Shown: positions 1-8,425 of the stretch, piece after piece
How the letters are laid out: every line of letters starts with the position of its first letter
Numbering within the stretch: the stretch's first letter is position 1
Assembly: GCF_014042365.1 (NCBI RefSeq)
Contig: NZ_JACEZS010000016.1
Location: 62,001-126,000, forward strand
Direction: 5' to 3'
DNA length: 64,000 nt
Source: Rugamonas fusca
GTDB taxonomy: Bacteria > Pseudomonadota > Gammaproteobacteria > Burkholderiales > Burkholderiaceae_D
Position numbers and translations under genes: made by a program
Notes under the pieces: generated by a model
The model's database searches: none
Seen by the model: the letters and a program-made list of their open reading frames with translations, nothing else
What the model was told of the DNA's origin: nothing

Positions 1-63
1 GAGACGACGGCGGCGGCCCAGCTGCCCAACGCCTTCGGCGGCGCCGACCTGAAAAAGAAGTAA
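1..63 (+). CDS. C-terminal end of a gene cut by the window edge
   Basis: An open frame enters at base 1 and stops at TAA 61-63, giving 20 residues ending in FGGADLKKK. The stop lies 5 nt before the start of the deaminase gene, so the two may be co-transcribed. Nothing in this short tail identifies the product. Confidence 0.5.
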   Translation, partial: ETTAAAQLPNAFGGADLKKK

Positions 64-68
64 GCACC

Positions 69-1289
69 TTGGCGCTCAAGAAGACCATCGACGTACAGGC
101 CGCCGTCGCCATCGCGGCGGCCGAGGCCATCGCGGCCAAGACCCAGGGCACGTTCGGCGTGGGCGGGGTGATGCTCGACCAGCACGGGGCCGTGCTGATG
201 TCGTTGCATAACAACGTGGTCCGCCACGGCTTGATTTTCGATCCCACGGCCCACGGCGAGCGCCAGTTGATCGACTGGTATTTCTCTGAATTGGACAAGG
301 GGCGGGATCTGCCGGCGCCGCAGGACATCACCATCGTCACCTCGCTCGATCCGTGCTGCATGTGCAGCGGGGCCATCCTGGCCGCCGGCTTCAACGTGGT
401 GGCGGCCGCGCCGGACCGGCAGGCCGGCATCAACTTCGACGCCAGCGCGACGTTCCCCGCCCTGCCGGCGCCGCTGCGCGAGCAGGCCGGCGCCACGTTC
501 AGCTATCCGGCCGTGCTGGGATCGTCGCAGTACGCGCGGGCCGCCACGGGCGCCGCGCCCAAGTCCTTCTTCATCGGTAAGACCGTGTCGGAACCGACCC
601 AGGCTTTGTGCTCGCTCGTGTTCGAGGCCACGGAGGAGGAGGTGACGGCGCTGTTCAATACGGACTTGCCGCAATCGCAGCTCAAGTGCCCGGCCACGCT
701 GGCGCCCGATCATGCCATCGTGCGCGCGCTCAAGGCCGCGTATCCCGATGCGCTCACTTATCGCTGCACGCCGCAGCAGCCGGACGCGGACCTGGCCCCC
801 TATCTGTTGCGCGCCATGGCCGAGGACCGTGCGCTTGGCGGTGCAGGCGATGCCGTCGCGCTACTCGATTCGTTCGGCAACCTGCTGCTCTGCCTGCCCG
901 GCGGCCGTGGCGCGTCCGGCATCCGCACGGCGTTCATGGAGACCACGCGCGCCTACGCACGGCTGCGCTACCAGCTGATGGCCGAGGCAACGCCCGCCCA
1001 GCGCGACGAGGTGCGCCAGTATCTGGGCCATCCCAAGGACGGGACGTTCGTCTTCGCCCAAGGGCCGGACGAGAGCGCGCTCAGTTTCATGGACCTCGGT
1101 GCTTACGGTTCGACCATGGAAGGCCCGCTGCCGCTGTCGAATCCGGCCCAGTTCCAGTACGTGCGGCCGCGCATGGAGCCGGACGCGCTGGCCGCGTTGT
1201 GCGCGGGCTTCCCGCCGCTGTACCGCGACGTCATCCGCATCCGCCCCACGCAAGTGGCCGACGCTGGACTGGTGGCCGCACTCGGCTGA
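69..1289 (+). CDS. Two-domain cytidine/nucleoside deaminase-like protein
   Basis: This is a 406-residue protein read from a TTG start 5 nt after the preceding stop. The N-terminal half has the zinc-deaminase signature: His62 and Glu64 in AHGE, and Cys96/Cys99 in the PCCMC motif, as in CMP/dCMP and guanine deaminases. The C-terminal half appears to repeat the fold (residues about 270-360) but lacks zinc ligands: the position equivalent to PCCMC reads GPDES at about 332-336, and no HxE is present. An active domain fused to a degenerate one is known from E. coli Cdd. The substrate cannot be read from the sequence; a role in nucleobase salvage fits the pyrimidine genes downstream, but that is inference. 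Confidence 0.7.
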   Translation: MALKKTIDVQAAVAIAAAEAIAAKTQGTFGVGGVMLDQHGAVLMSLHNNVVRHGLIFDPTAHGERQLIDWYFSELDKGRDLPAPQDITIVTSLDPCCMCSGAILAAGFNVVAAAPDRQAGINFDASATFPALPAPLREQAGATFSYPAVLGSSQYARAATGAAPKSFFIGKTVSEPTQALCSLVFEATEEEVTALFNTDLPQSQLKCPATLAPDHAIVRALKAAYPDALTYRCTPQQPDADLAPYLLRAMAEDRALGGAGDAVALLDSFGNLLLCLPGGRGASGIRTAFMETTRAYARLRYQLMAEATPAQRDEVRQYLGHPKDGTFVFAQGPDESALSFMDLGAYGSTMEGPLPLSNPAQFQYVRPRMEPDALAALCAGFPPLYRDVIRIRPTQVADAGLVAALG

Positions 1290-1340
1290 CGAACACGCGC
1301 CGGCGCGCCCCGTGGCCGCGCGGGTCTCAACCCTTAACCC

Positions 1341-1769
1341 TCAGCCCTGCCAGGGATCGTAGGTGCCGATGCTCCACAGGTGGCCTTCCGGGTCGCGGCA
1401 GGTGAAGCCGCGCCCGCCGTAGTCTTCGTCCTTGATGTCCAACATGATGTGGGCGCCCGCTTCGAGCGCGCGGCCGTACACGAGGTCGGCGTCGTTCACC
1501 ACCAGGTAGGCGGACTGGGTGACGGCCTTGTCCTTGTCGGTGGGCTGCCGGATCAGGCGGCCGTATTCCGTGTCGAACACGGAGCTGAGCATGATCATGC
1601 CATTGCCGTACGCGAGCTGGGCATGGGCGATGGTGCCATCGTCGTTGGGCACCACCAGTTGTTTGACAAAGCCGAAGGTGTCGCACAGCCATTCGATGGC
1701 GGCGGGCGCATCGTGGTAGCGCATACAGGGAATGACGGTGGCCTTGGTGGCTTTCGGTATCGTGGACAT
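1341..1769 (-). CDS. VOC-family (glyoxalase/bleomycin-resistance-like) protein
   Basis: This 142-residue protein has the paired beta-alpha-beta-beta-beta layout of the vicinal oxygen chelate superfamily, ending in the typical CRDPEGHLWSIGTYDPW, and it resembles PhnB/YdcJ-like members. The ATG at 1769 is preceded by GGGAGAG, so it is preferred over an in-frame ATG 165 nt further upstream. It stands alone between convergent and same-strand neighbours. Substrate is unknown; family members include glyoxalases, dioxygenases and antibiotic-binding proteins. Confidence 0.75.
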   Translation of the reverse strand: MSTIPKATKATVIPCMRYHDAPAAIEWLCDTFGFVKQLVVPNDDGTIAHAQLAYGNGMIMLSSVFDTEYGRLIRQPTDKDKAVTQSAYLVVNDADLVYGRALEAGAHIMLDIKDEDYGGRGFTCRDPEGHLWSIGTYDPWQG

Positions 1770-1947
1770 GGTTCTCTCCCAATCTGGTGTGGAACTGCTT
1801 CGATCGTGCCGAGGCCCAGGGGGTTCGCCGTGGCCGGCCCGCCAGGGGGCCGTATTGATATCGCTCAGAGGGACGGCGATTGGGTGGCAAATCCGGTGGC
1901 TGGCTCCAATATAGACCAGTGGGACCGTAGCCACAACCGGCGCGCCA

Positions 1948-2724
1948 TTACATCTGCTGGAACAGGTGGGCGTGGCCCCGGCTCACTTCCAGCAATTCGG
2001 GAAAGTTGCGCACGCGCACCATTTGACGTCCGCGCAAGTCGCGCGTGACTTCCTCGATGGCGTCCACGCGCACCAGCGTGGCGCGGTGGATGCGCCAGAA
2101 TTCGTCCGGATCGAGCTCGTCGGCCAGTTCCTTCAGCGTCTTGCGGATCAAGACTTCGGACTGGCGTGTCTGCACCCGCGTGTATTTTTCGTCGGCCTGG
2201 AAGAACAGCACTTCGCGCGTGCTGATCATGCGCAGGCTGTTGCCCACCACGGCCTGGATCCAGCGCAGGTAGTCCGGCTGGGAGGCCGCCTTGCCGCCAT
2301 GCTGGCCGCGCAGCAGGGCCGTCAACTGCTGTTCGATGTTGGCCGGCTGCTTGCCCAGGCGCGCCTGTAGACGGTCGCACGTGGTCTTCAGGCGCTCGCC
2401 GCCGGCCGGCTTGAGCACGTAGTCGAGTGCGCCCTGTTCGAACGCTTCGATCGCGTACTGGTCGTAGGCCGTCACGAACACCAGGTGGCAGCGGTTGAAC
2501 AGCATGCGGGCCGCCTCGATGCCCGACAGGCCGGGCATGCGGATGTCGAGGAACACGATGTCGGGCTGGTGCTGGCCAGCCAGCGCCACGGCCTCGATGC
2601 CGTTGGCCGCTTCGGCCACGATCTCCAACGCCGGCCACACGTCGCGCAAGCGGGTGCGCAGCTGGGCGCGCATGGCGTCTTCGTCGTCGGCGATCAATGC
2701 CGTGGCGCGCTGTTGCGGGTTCAT
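1948..2724 (-). CDS. LytTR-family response regulator
   Basis: This 258-residue response regulator has an N-terminal receiver domain with the acidic cluster ADDED and phospho-acceptor Asp60 in VFLDIRMPG. The C-terminal LytTR DNA-binding domain spans about residues 150-255. Its ATG overlaps the stop of the sensor kinase gene (ATGA), so the pair is translationally coupled. It should be phosphorylated by that kinase and bind promoters as a LytTR factor. Targets are not evident; AgrA/AlgR-type regulators control envelope, exopolysaccharide or virulence genes. Confidence 0.9.
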   Translation of the reverse strand: MNPQQRATALIADDEDAMRAQLRTRLRDVWPALEIVAEAANGIEAVALAGQHQPDIVFLDIRMPGLSGIEAARMLFNRCHLVFVTAYDQYAIEAFEQGALDYVLKPAGGERLKTTCDRLQARLGKQPANIEQQLTALLRGQHGGKAASQPDYLRWIQAVVGNSLRMISTREVLFFQADEKYTRVQTRQSEVLIRKTLKELADELDPDEFWRIHRATLVRVDAIEEVTRDLRGRQMVRVRNFPELLEVSRGHAHLFQQM

Positions 2725-3635
2725 CGCGTGCCTCCGTTGGCGAAAATATCGGGCGCGTACGGCAGCCGTATCGTGGCGCGGGCGCCGCCCGTCAGCGGCG
2801 CTTCGATCACCAGTTCGGCGCGCGAGCCATACAGCAGTTGCAGCCGTTCGCGCACATTGGCCAGGCCCATGCCGTCGCCGGCGTGGGCGGAAAAGCCGAC
2901 GCCGTCGTCGATCACGTCCACCTGCAACTGCTTGCCCGTGACGCTGGCGCGGATGTCGATGCGCCCGCCCTCGATCTTCGGTTCCAGCCCGTGCTTGATG
3001 GCGTTCTCGATCAGGATCTGCAGCATCATGGGCGGAAAGCTGGCGCTCTGGATCTCGGCCGGCACGTCGATCGACACGGCCAGCCGCGCCTTCATGCGCG
3101 CCTGCATGATGGCCAGGTAGGCGCGCGCCATGTCCAGCTGGCGGCCCAGCGTGCCGTTGCCCTTGGCGCGCATCTGGGGCAGGGTGGCGCGCAGGTAGTC
3201 GATCAGGTGGGCGTGGATGCGGGCCGCCTCGGGCGGGTCGGTTTCGATCAGCTGGCCGATCAGGGCCAGGGTGTTGAACAGGAAGTGCGGCTCGACCTGG
3301 GCTTGCAGGGCGGCCAGCCGGGCTTCCACCAGCCGCCGTTCCAGCGATTCCTCGCCCGCGTGGGCGGAAGCCTGGCGCGCTTCCAGTTCGGCCTTGCGCT
3401 TGCCGCCGGCCAGCACCTTGAGGCCGAACGAGGCGAGGATGAAGGCCAGCGCCTGCTCGGGCTGGCCGAATGGCGTCAGGTCCAGCAGCAGCACCAGTAC
3501 CCAGATGATGATCAGCTTGCGCCATGCCACCTGGGCCAGCCAGTCGAAAAAGCGCCACCACAGGGCGCTGGCGGTGTCGCCCAGCTCCCGCAAAAAGCCG
3601 AGCACGCGGCCCGGCGCGCGCCTGGCCGCTGTCAC
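2721..3635 (-). CDS. LytS-type sensor histidine kinase
   Basis: This is a 304-residue kinase with membrane segments near residues 25-70, a helical linker, then a His_kinase (LytS) domain. The phospho-accepting His lies in VEPHFLFNT, the N-box reads ENAIKHG and the G-box begins DDGVGF. The GTG start at 3635 overlaps the stop of the upstream small membrane-protein gene (GTGA) and its own stop overlaps the response-regulator start, giving a tight three-gene operon. The short N-terminal region has no recognisable ligand domain, so sensing may be membrane-based. Confidence 0.88.
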   Translation of the reverse strand: MTAARRAPGRVLGFLRELGDTASALWWRFFDWLAQVAWRKLIIIWVLVLLLDLTPFGQPEQALAFILASFGLKVLAGGKRKAELEARQASAHAGEESLERRLVEARLAALQAQVEPHFLFNTLALIGQLIETDPPEAARIHAHLIDYLRATLPQMRAKGNGTLGRQLDMARAYLAIMQARMKARLAVSIDVPAEIQSASFPPMMLQILIENAIKHGLEPKIEGGRIDIRASVTGKQLQVDVIDDGVGFSAHAGDGMGLANVRERLQLLYGSRAELVIEAPLTGGARATIRLPYAPDIFANGGTR

Positions 3636-3898
3636 GAATGGCGCTCCGGCGGCCGGGCCTTGCTGCGCCGTTCGAGGATGCAGGCGCCCACGGCCAGCTT
3701 GAGCAGCAGCAAGGCCGCAAACAGCAGCAGCGCCAGTGGCAGCAGGGTCAGGATCATGGCCATCAGGATGCAGGCCACCAGCAGCGCCGGCCACGACATG
3801 CGTTGCAGCGTGCGCGCGCCATAGCGGGCCGTGTTCAGGAAGGCGGTGCCCACTTCATTGAGGACGTCGAGCACGCCCTGGCGGGTGATCTTGCTCAT
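3632..3898 (-). CDS. Small membrane protein upstream of the LytS/LytR pair
   Basis: This 88-residue protein has a hydrophilic start (MSKITRQGVLD), a strongly hydrophobic centre at residues 35-72 that can form one or two membrane helices, and a basic tail ending RRSKARPPERHS. GGAGTAGCC precedes the ATG. It overlaps the kinase start by 4 nt and is the first gene of that operon, so it could be an accessory of the sensor. No named family is recognised. Confidence 0.7.
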   Translation of the reverse strand: MSKITRQGVLDVLNEVGTAFLNTARYGARTLQRMSWPALLVACILMAMILTLLPLALLLFAALLLLKLAVGACILERRSKARPPERHS

Positions 3899-4050
3899 CT
3901 GGCTACTCCTTTCAAAGATGACCGATGCCGTCAATGTAGCGCAAGCGGGCCGGCGTCGACAGCGCCATCCGACCAACTGCAGCTGGCGGGGTATGGCCTG
4001 CGGCACAGGGCGACGAACGGCGCGCTCCCGCGTTGCCGGCGGCCTTGTCG

Positions 4051-4611
4051 TCAGCGTTGGGCGGCCCGCCAGTCCTCCCTGAGCAGGCCGTAGATGACGC
4101 TGTCGGACAGTTCGCCGTCCACGAACCACCGTTCGCGCAGCCGGCCCTCCTGGCGAAAGTGCAGCCGTTCCAGGATGGTGGCCGAGGCGTCGTTGGCCGG
4201 GTGCAGGTCCGCTTCGATGCGGTGCAGGTCGAGCTTATCGAAGCCATGCTCGATCAGCGCGGCCAGCGCTTCGGGCATGTAGCGCTGGCCCCAGTGCGCG
4301 CGCGACAGCATGTAGCCTATCTCGCAGCGCCGGTTGGCGCGGTGGAAGCCGTACAGCGTGGCCGTGCCGATCAGCTCTCCGGTGGCGGCCAGCGTGACGG
4401 CCATGCGCAGCGATTCGCCGTTCTCGTAGTGCTGGCGCGAGGTGTCGATGTGGCTGGCCGCCTGGCCCAGTTCGCGCCATGGCGCGCAGCTCCAGTAGCG
4501 CATCGCTTGCGGGTCGGCGTAGATGGCGAACAGGGCGTCGGCGTCGTAGGGTTCCAGGAAGCGCAGCGTCAGGCGCGGCGTTTGCAGGGTGAAGGGTTCG
4601 AACACGGGCAT
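4051..4611 (-). CDS. GNAT-family N-acetyltransferase (RimJ/RimL-like)
   Basis: The 186-residue product matches RimJ/RimL-type acetyltransferases: it opens with TLQTPRLTLRFLEPYDADALF, shows the beta4-alpha3 acetyl-CoA site near YMLSRAHWGQRYMPEAL, and ends with the usual FRQEGRLRERWFVDGE segment. These enzymes transfer acetyl from acetyl-CoA to alpha-amino groups of proteins or small molecules; the substrate here is unknown. The start is uncertain: ATG at 4611 or TTG at 4620. It lies 26 nt downstream of the TetR gene on the same strand. Confidence 0.85.
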   Translation of the reverse strand: MPVFEPFTLQTPRLTLRFLEPYDADALFAIYADPQAMRYWSCAPWRELGQAASHIDTSRQHYENGESLRMAVTLAATGELIGTATLYGFHRANRRCEIGYMLSRAHWGQRYMPEALAALIEHGFDKLDLHRIEADLHPANDASATILERLHFRQEGRLRERWFVDGELSDSVIYGLLREDWRAAQR

Positions 4612-4637
4612 GGTGGTCAACTTCGCAAAAATTCAGT

Positions 4638-5321
4638 TCAGGCGGGAGTGCTCGCCGGCGCCGGCGCTTGGACGCGAATGGCGGCCAGCACCATGTCCAC
4701 GATCAGCTTTTCGGCGTCGTCGAAGTCCTTGCGGTTGAGCTGCTTGCGGCCCAGGACCAGCGCCATCTGGGTCGAGAAGTCGGCGTACGACTGGGTCATG
4801 GCCCAGATGGCGAACAGCAGGTGGGTGGCGTTGATGGGGGCGATCTTGCCGGCGGCGATCCAGTGTTCGAATACGTCGATATCCTTGCGCAGCAGCGGCA
4901 CCACGCGTTCCTGGATTTGCGTGCCATACAGGGGCGCGCCGCCGATCACCTCCATCGCGTACACGCGCGAGGCCCACGGCTGCTCGCGCGAGAAGCGCAG
5001 TTTGGCCTGCACGTAGGCGCGCAGCACGTCCTGCGGCTCCTGGGTCGGATCGGCCAGGTTCTCCATCCGTTCCAGCCATTCGTCGAGCACGTTGTCGAGC
5101 ACGCGCTGGTACAGGGCCTGCTTGGACGGGAAGTAGTACATCAGGTTCTGCTTGGACAGGCCCGCGTTCTCGGCCACGGTGGCGATCGAGGTGCCTTCGT
5201 AGCCGCATTCGGCGAACACGCGCACGGCTTCGGCGGCGATGTCCGCTTCCAGGCGGTCGCGGTTGAGGGCGCGCCGGCTGTTTTTCGGCAGTGGTCCGGC
5301 TGGGGATTTGGCGGTCGGCAT
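4638..5321 (-). CDS. rutR: TetR-family regulator, RutR-like
   Basis: This 227-residue regulator has an N-terminal TetR helix-turn-helix (about residues 30-75; SIATVAENAGLSKQNLMYYF) and a C-terminal domain of the RutR/YcdC type, with the phrases YFPSKQALY, WIAAGKIAPIN and AIWAMTQSYADF closely resembling E. coli RutR. RutR senses uracil/thymine and controls pyrimidine use. The gene sits 11 nt after the MocR regulator and next to a full reductive pyrimidine pathway, which supports the assignment. A RutR-like palindrome lies at 6927-6942. The start has only a weak AAAGA ribosome site. Confidence 0.78.
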   Translation of the reverse strand: MPTAKSPAGPLPKNSRRALNRDRLEADIAAEAVRVFAECGYEGTSIATVAENAGLSKQNLMYYFPSKQALYQRVLDNVLDEWLERMENLADPTQEPQDVLRAYVQAKLRFSREQPWASRVYAMEVIGGAPLYGTQIQERVVPLLRKDIDVFEHWIAAGKIAPINATHLLFAIWAMTQSYADFSTQMALVLGRKQLNRKDFDDAEKLIVDMVLAAIRVQAPAPASTPA

Positions 5322-5332
5322 GGGATCGTCTT

Positions 5333-6802
5333 TCAGCGAGGGCGTATCGAACGCAGGAATTGCAGCAGTTGTGGATGATCGGCGTAGGCCGCGTTGAAGC
5401 GGAACCACACCGTTGCGGCCGGGTGCAGCAGGAAGAAGTCGTTGGGCGAGAGCAGGATGCCGGCTTTCAGCGCCTGCTCGGCCACCACCTTGCCGTTCAA
5501 GTCCGGCGTGGGCGCGTCCGGCCAGCCGGCGCTGACGAACATGCCGCCGCGCGGGCGCGCCAGCGGCGTCATGCCCGCCTCGCGCAGCAGGGCGATGGTG
5601 CGCTCGCGTCCCGCGTCGAGCTGGGCGACCAGGCGTTCCACCATGCGCTTGTAAGGCCGCGCCGTGATGGCGTGGTACACGGCCCGCTCGTTGATCTCGG
5701 ACGTGGTGAGGCCGGCCAGCATTTTCACCCGCAGCAGTTCGGGCAGCAGCGAGGACGAGGCGCAGATGGAACCGACCCGCAGCACGGGCGACAGCGTCTT
5801 GGAGAAGCTGCCGACCCGGATCACGCGCCGCAAGCCATCCATGGCGGCCAGCGACGCTTCGCCGCGCGGCGCCAGTTCGCGGTAGATGTCGTCCTCCACC
5901 AGCCAGAAGTCGAACTGCTCGGCCAGGGCCAGCAGGCGGTGGGCCTGGGCCGCGCTGAGCGAGGTGCCGAGCGGGTTTTGCAGGGCCGTGTTGACGAACA
6001 TGAGCTTGGGCTGCGTGGCCTTGGCCTGGGCCGCCAGCTGGTCCATGTCCAGCCCCTGTTCGCCGCGCGCGATGCCGATGGCCACGCAGCCGTGGTGGCG
6101 GATCAGCGACAGCAGGTTGCTGTAGCCGGGATCTTCCACCAGCACCGTGTCGCCCGGCTTGGTGAGGGTGCGCAGGATCAGATCGAAGGCATGGGTGGCG
6201 CCGTGCGTGAGCAGGATCTGTTCCGGTTCGATGGCATACAGTTCCTCGCTCAGCGTGGCCGCCATGTGCTGGCGCAGCGTGGGAAAGCCCAGCGGGTGGC
6301 CATAGCCGCGCAGCCGGTTGGCGGGGATGCGCATGGCGTGGCGCACGGCGTCGAGGATGGTATCCTCGCCATACCATTCGGGCGGCAGCCAGCCGGCGCC
6401 CACGGGCAGCGCGTCCGACATGCCCGAATACAGTTCCGGCGTGAGCGCGTCGATGGCGGCCGGGGTGGGGTGGAACGGGGCCGGCAGCAGCGCGGCCGGC
6501 ACGTCCTGGCGGGCCAGGAAGTAGCCGGAGCCGCGCCGCGAGGACAGCAGGCCCAGCGTGACGAGCCGGTCATACGCTTCCACCACAGTGAAGGTGCTCA
6601 CACCATTACACTTGGCGAACTGGCGCACGGAAGGCATCTTGGTGCCCACGCGCAACTCGCGACTGCCCACGAGGGCGCTGATGGCGGCCACGATCTGGTC
6701 CACCAGGCTGCCCTTGCCGCCGCGCGCGATGGCTACCACGGGCCAGCCGCCGACGGGTGGCGTGTCCGGGTGCTGATCGGGCGCAGTGTGCGCGTCCCCC
6801 AT
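5333..6802 (-). CDS. MocR/PdxR-type GntR regulator with aminotransferase domain
   Basis: The 489-residue protein joins an N-terminal GntR winged helix (residues about 25-95, MPSVRQFAKCNGVSTFTVVE) to a fold-type I aminotransferase domain with the PLP lysine in SFSKTLSP. MocR proteins use PLP or its adduct with an amino compound to regulate an adjacent gene. The start at 6802 follows AAGGAGAA at ideal spacing, which excludes an ATG 30 nt upstream. It is divergent from the omega-amino-acid aminotransferase gene and co-directional with rutR, so control of beta-alanine or pyrimidine breakdown is likely but inferred. Confidence 0.85.
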   Translation of the reverse strand: MGDAHTAPDQHPDTPPVGGWPVVAIARGGKGSLVDQIVAAISALVGSRELRVGTKMPSVRQFAKCNGVSTFTVVEAYDRLVTLGLLSSRRGSGYFLARQDVPAALLPAPFHPTPAAIDALTPELYSGMSDALPVGAGWLPPEWYGEDTILDAVRHAMRIPANRLRGYGHPLGFPTLRQHMAATLSEELYAIEPEQILLTHGATHAFDLILRTLTKPGDTVLVEDPGYSNLLSLIRHHGCVAIGIARGEQGLDMDQLAAQAKATQPKLMFVNTALQNPLGTSLSAAQAHRLLALAEQFDFWLVEDDIYRELAPRGEASLAAMDGLRRVIRVGSFSKTLSPVLRVGSICASSSLLPELLRVKMLAGLTTSEINERAVYHAITARPYKRMVERLVAQLDAGRERTIALLREAGMTPLARPRGGMFVSAGWPDAPTPDLNGKVVAEQALKAGILLSPNDFFLLHPAATVWFRFNAAYADHPQLLQFLRSIRPR

Positions 6803-6883
6803 CCGTGTTCTCCTTAATGTTGCACTGAACAAAACTGTAGTGTTTTTGCCGCCTGTACGGTTGGCGAGTTTTGATATTTGTGT

Positions 6884-6942
6884 ATCTGTGCCATAGTTGT
6901 TGTGCTGTCTATTATTGCATCATCATTTTGCCAACTGGTAAA
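6884..6942 (+). promoter_or_regulatory. Probable promoter and RutR-like operator before the aminotransferase gene
   Basis: A TATTAT at 6910-6915 is a possible -10; no good -35 is visible, so it may be weak or activated. Just downstream, 6927-6942 reads TTTGCCAACTGGTAAA, an inverted repeat with 6 of 7 arm positions paired around a 2-nt centre. It resembles the known RutR operator TTGACCAnnTGGTCAA, sharing CCAnnTGG and flanking T/A positions. A repressor bound there would sit just after the start of transcription. ACTGAA/ACTGTA direct repeats near 6820-6840 could be MocR sites, but this is weak. Confidence 0.45.
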
Positions 6943-6997
6943 TTATTTTTACGATGCGCCCGCGCCGCGGCGCCGTCCCAAGGAACTGGAGACAGAC

Positions 6998-8314
6998 ATG
7001 AACGAAACCCGTCCGGCATCGATGGCGTCCTTCTGGATGCCATTCACGAACAACCGCGATTTCAAGCTCCACCCACGCCTGCTGGTATCGGCCGAAGGCA
7101 TGTACTACAAGGACGTGGACGGCAACACCATCCTGGACGGCACGGCCGGCCTGTGGTGCGTGCCCTGCGGCCACGCCCAGCCCAAGATTGTGGCGGCCGT
7201 GCGCGAGATGATCGGCCAGCTCGATTTCGCGCCCACCTTCCAGATGGGCCACCCGGCCGCCTTCGACCTGGCCGAACAGCTGATGGCGTACACCAACCAC
7301 CGCTTCGGCCATGTGTTCTACACCAACTCCGGCTCCGAAGCCGTGGACACGGCGCTCAAGATCGCGCTGGCCTATCACCGTGCGCGCGGCGAGGGCAGCC
7401 GCACCCGTTTGATCGGCCGCGAACGGGGCTACCACGGCGTGGGCTTCGGCGGCATCTCGGTGGGCGGCATCGCCGGCAACCGCAAGCCGTATGGCGCCAT
7501 GCTGCCTTACGTGGACCACCTGCCGCACACGCACAACCTGGAAAAGAACGCGTTCACGCGCGGCGAGCCGGAACATGGCGCCAATCTGGCCGACGAACTG
7601 GAACGCATCGTCGCGCTGCACGACGCGTCCACCATCGCGGCCGTGATCGTGGAGCCGGTGGCCGGTTCGACCGGCGTGCTGATTCCGCCCAAGGGCTACC
7701 TGAAGCGCTTGCGCGAGCTGTGCACCAAGCACGGCATCCTGCTGATCTTCGACGAAGTGATCACGGGCTTCGGCCGCCTGACGACGCCATTCGCGGCCGA
7801 TTACTTCGACGTGGAGCCGGACCTGATGACGACGGCCAAGGGCCTGACCAATGGGGTGGTGCCAATGGGCGCCGTGTTCACCAAGCCCTTCCTGTATGAG
7901 GCGTTCATGCAGGCGCCGGCCGGCATCGAACTGTTCCACGGCTATACCTACTCCGGCCACCCGCTGGCCTGCGCCGCCTCGCTGGCCACGCTGGAAGTGT
8001 TCCGCGAACAGAAGATCGTCGAGCACGCGGCCAGCCTGCAGTCGTACTGGGAGGACGCCGTGCATTCGCTGCGCGGCCTGCCGCACGTGATCGACATCCG
8101 CACCATCGGCCTGATCGCCGGCATTGAGCTGGAACCGATCGCCGGCAAGCCCGGTGCGCGCGCGTTCGACGCGTTCAAGAAGGCGTTCGCGGACGGTGTG
8201 CTGATCCGCACCACGGGCGACATCATCGCGCTGTCGCCACCGCTGGTACTGGAGAAGAAGCACATCGATGAGCTGTTCGGCAAGCTGGCCAAAGTGCTCA
8301 AAACGCTCGATTAA
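6998..8314 (+). CDS. Beta-alanine (omega-amino acid)--pyruvate aminotransferase
   Basis: This 438-residue class III aminotransferase carries the PLP-phosphate motif TNSGSEAVDTALK, the Asp motif LIFDEVITGFGR and the PLP lysine in TTAKGLTNG. Length and sequence match the omega-amino acid:pyruvate transaminases (BauA type) that convert beta-alanine and pyruvate to malonate semialdehyde and L-alanine. The ATG at 6998 has CTGGAG 6 nt upstream. It is the first gene of the forward pyrimidine cluster; Ald and MmsA directly downstream handle both of its products. Confidence 0.88.
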   Translation: MNETRPASMASFWMPFTNNRDFKLHPRLLVSAEGMYYKDVDGNTILDGTAGLWCVPCGHAQPKIVAAVREMIGQLDFAPTFQMGHPAAFDLAEQLMAYTNHRFGHVFYTNSGSEAVDTALKIALAYHRARGEGSRTRLIGRERGYHGVGFGGISVGGIAGNRKPYGAMLPYVDHLPHTHNLEKNAFTRGEPEHGANLADELERIVALHDASTIAAVIVEPVAGSTGVLIPPKGYLKRLRELCTKHGILLIFDEVITGFGRLTTPFAADYFDVEPDLMTTAKGLTNGVVPMGAVFTKPFLYEAFMQAPAGIELFHGYTYSGHPLACAASLATLEVFREQKIVEHAASLQSYWEDAVHSLRGLPHVIDIRTIGLIAGIELEPIAGKPGARAFDAFKKAFADGVLIRTTGDIIALSPPLVLEKKHIDELFGKLAKVLKTLD

Positions 8315-8322
8315 CCGAAAGA

Positions 8323-8382
8323 AAAACCGGGGTCCGTCCCTGATTTTGAATGGGGGAAAAATCGGGGACGTACCCCGGTTTT
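8323..8382. repeat. Imperfect 25-bp inverted repeat (dispersed palindrome, copy 1)
   Basis: Arms 8323-8347 and 8358-8382 pair over 25 bp with two mismatches around a 10-nt loop. The right arm begins AAAATCGGGGACG. It starts 8 nt after the aminotransferase stop and ends 43 nt before ald. No T-run follows, so it could act as an mRNA-stabilising or attenuating hairpin between co-directional genes as well as a mobile repeat. Related copies lie at 27121-27197 and 56122-56179. Confidence 0.8.
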
Positions 8383-8425
8383 GCTCAGCAGCTACAACCA
8401 CTCTTACAACAGCGAGGAGAACGGC

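Noticed and set aside
4609..4620. TTGACCACCATG at the acetyltransferase start as a RutR half-site
   Set aside because: Only one half of the operator is present, with no complementary arm; likely chance.
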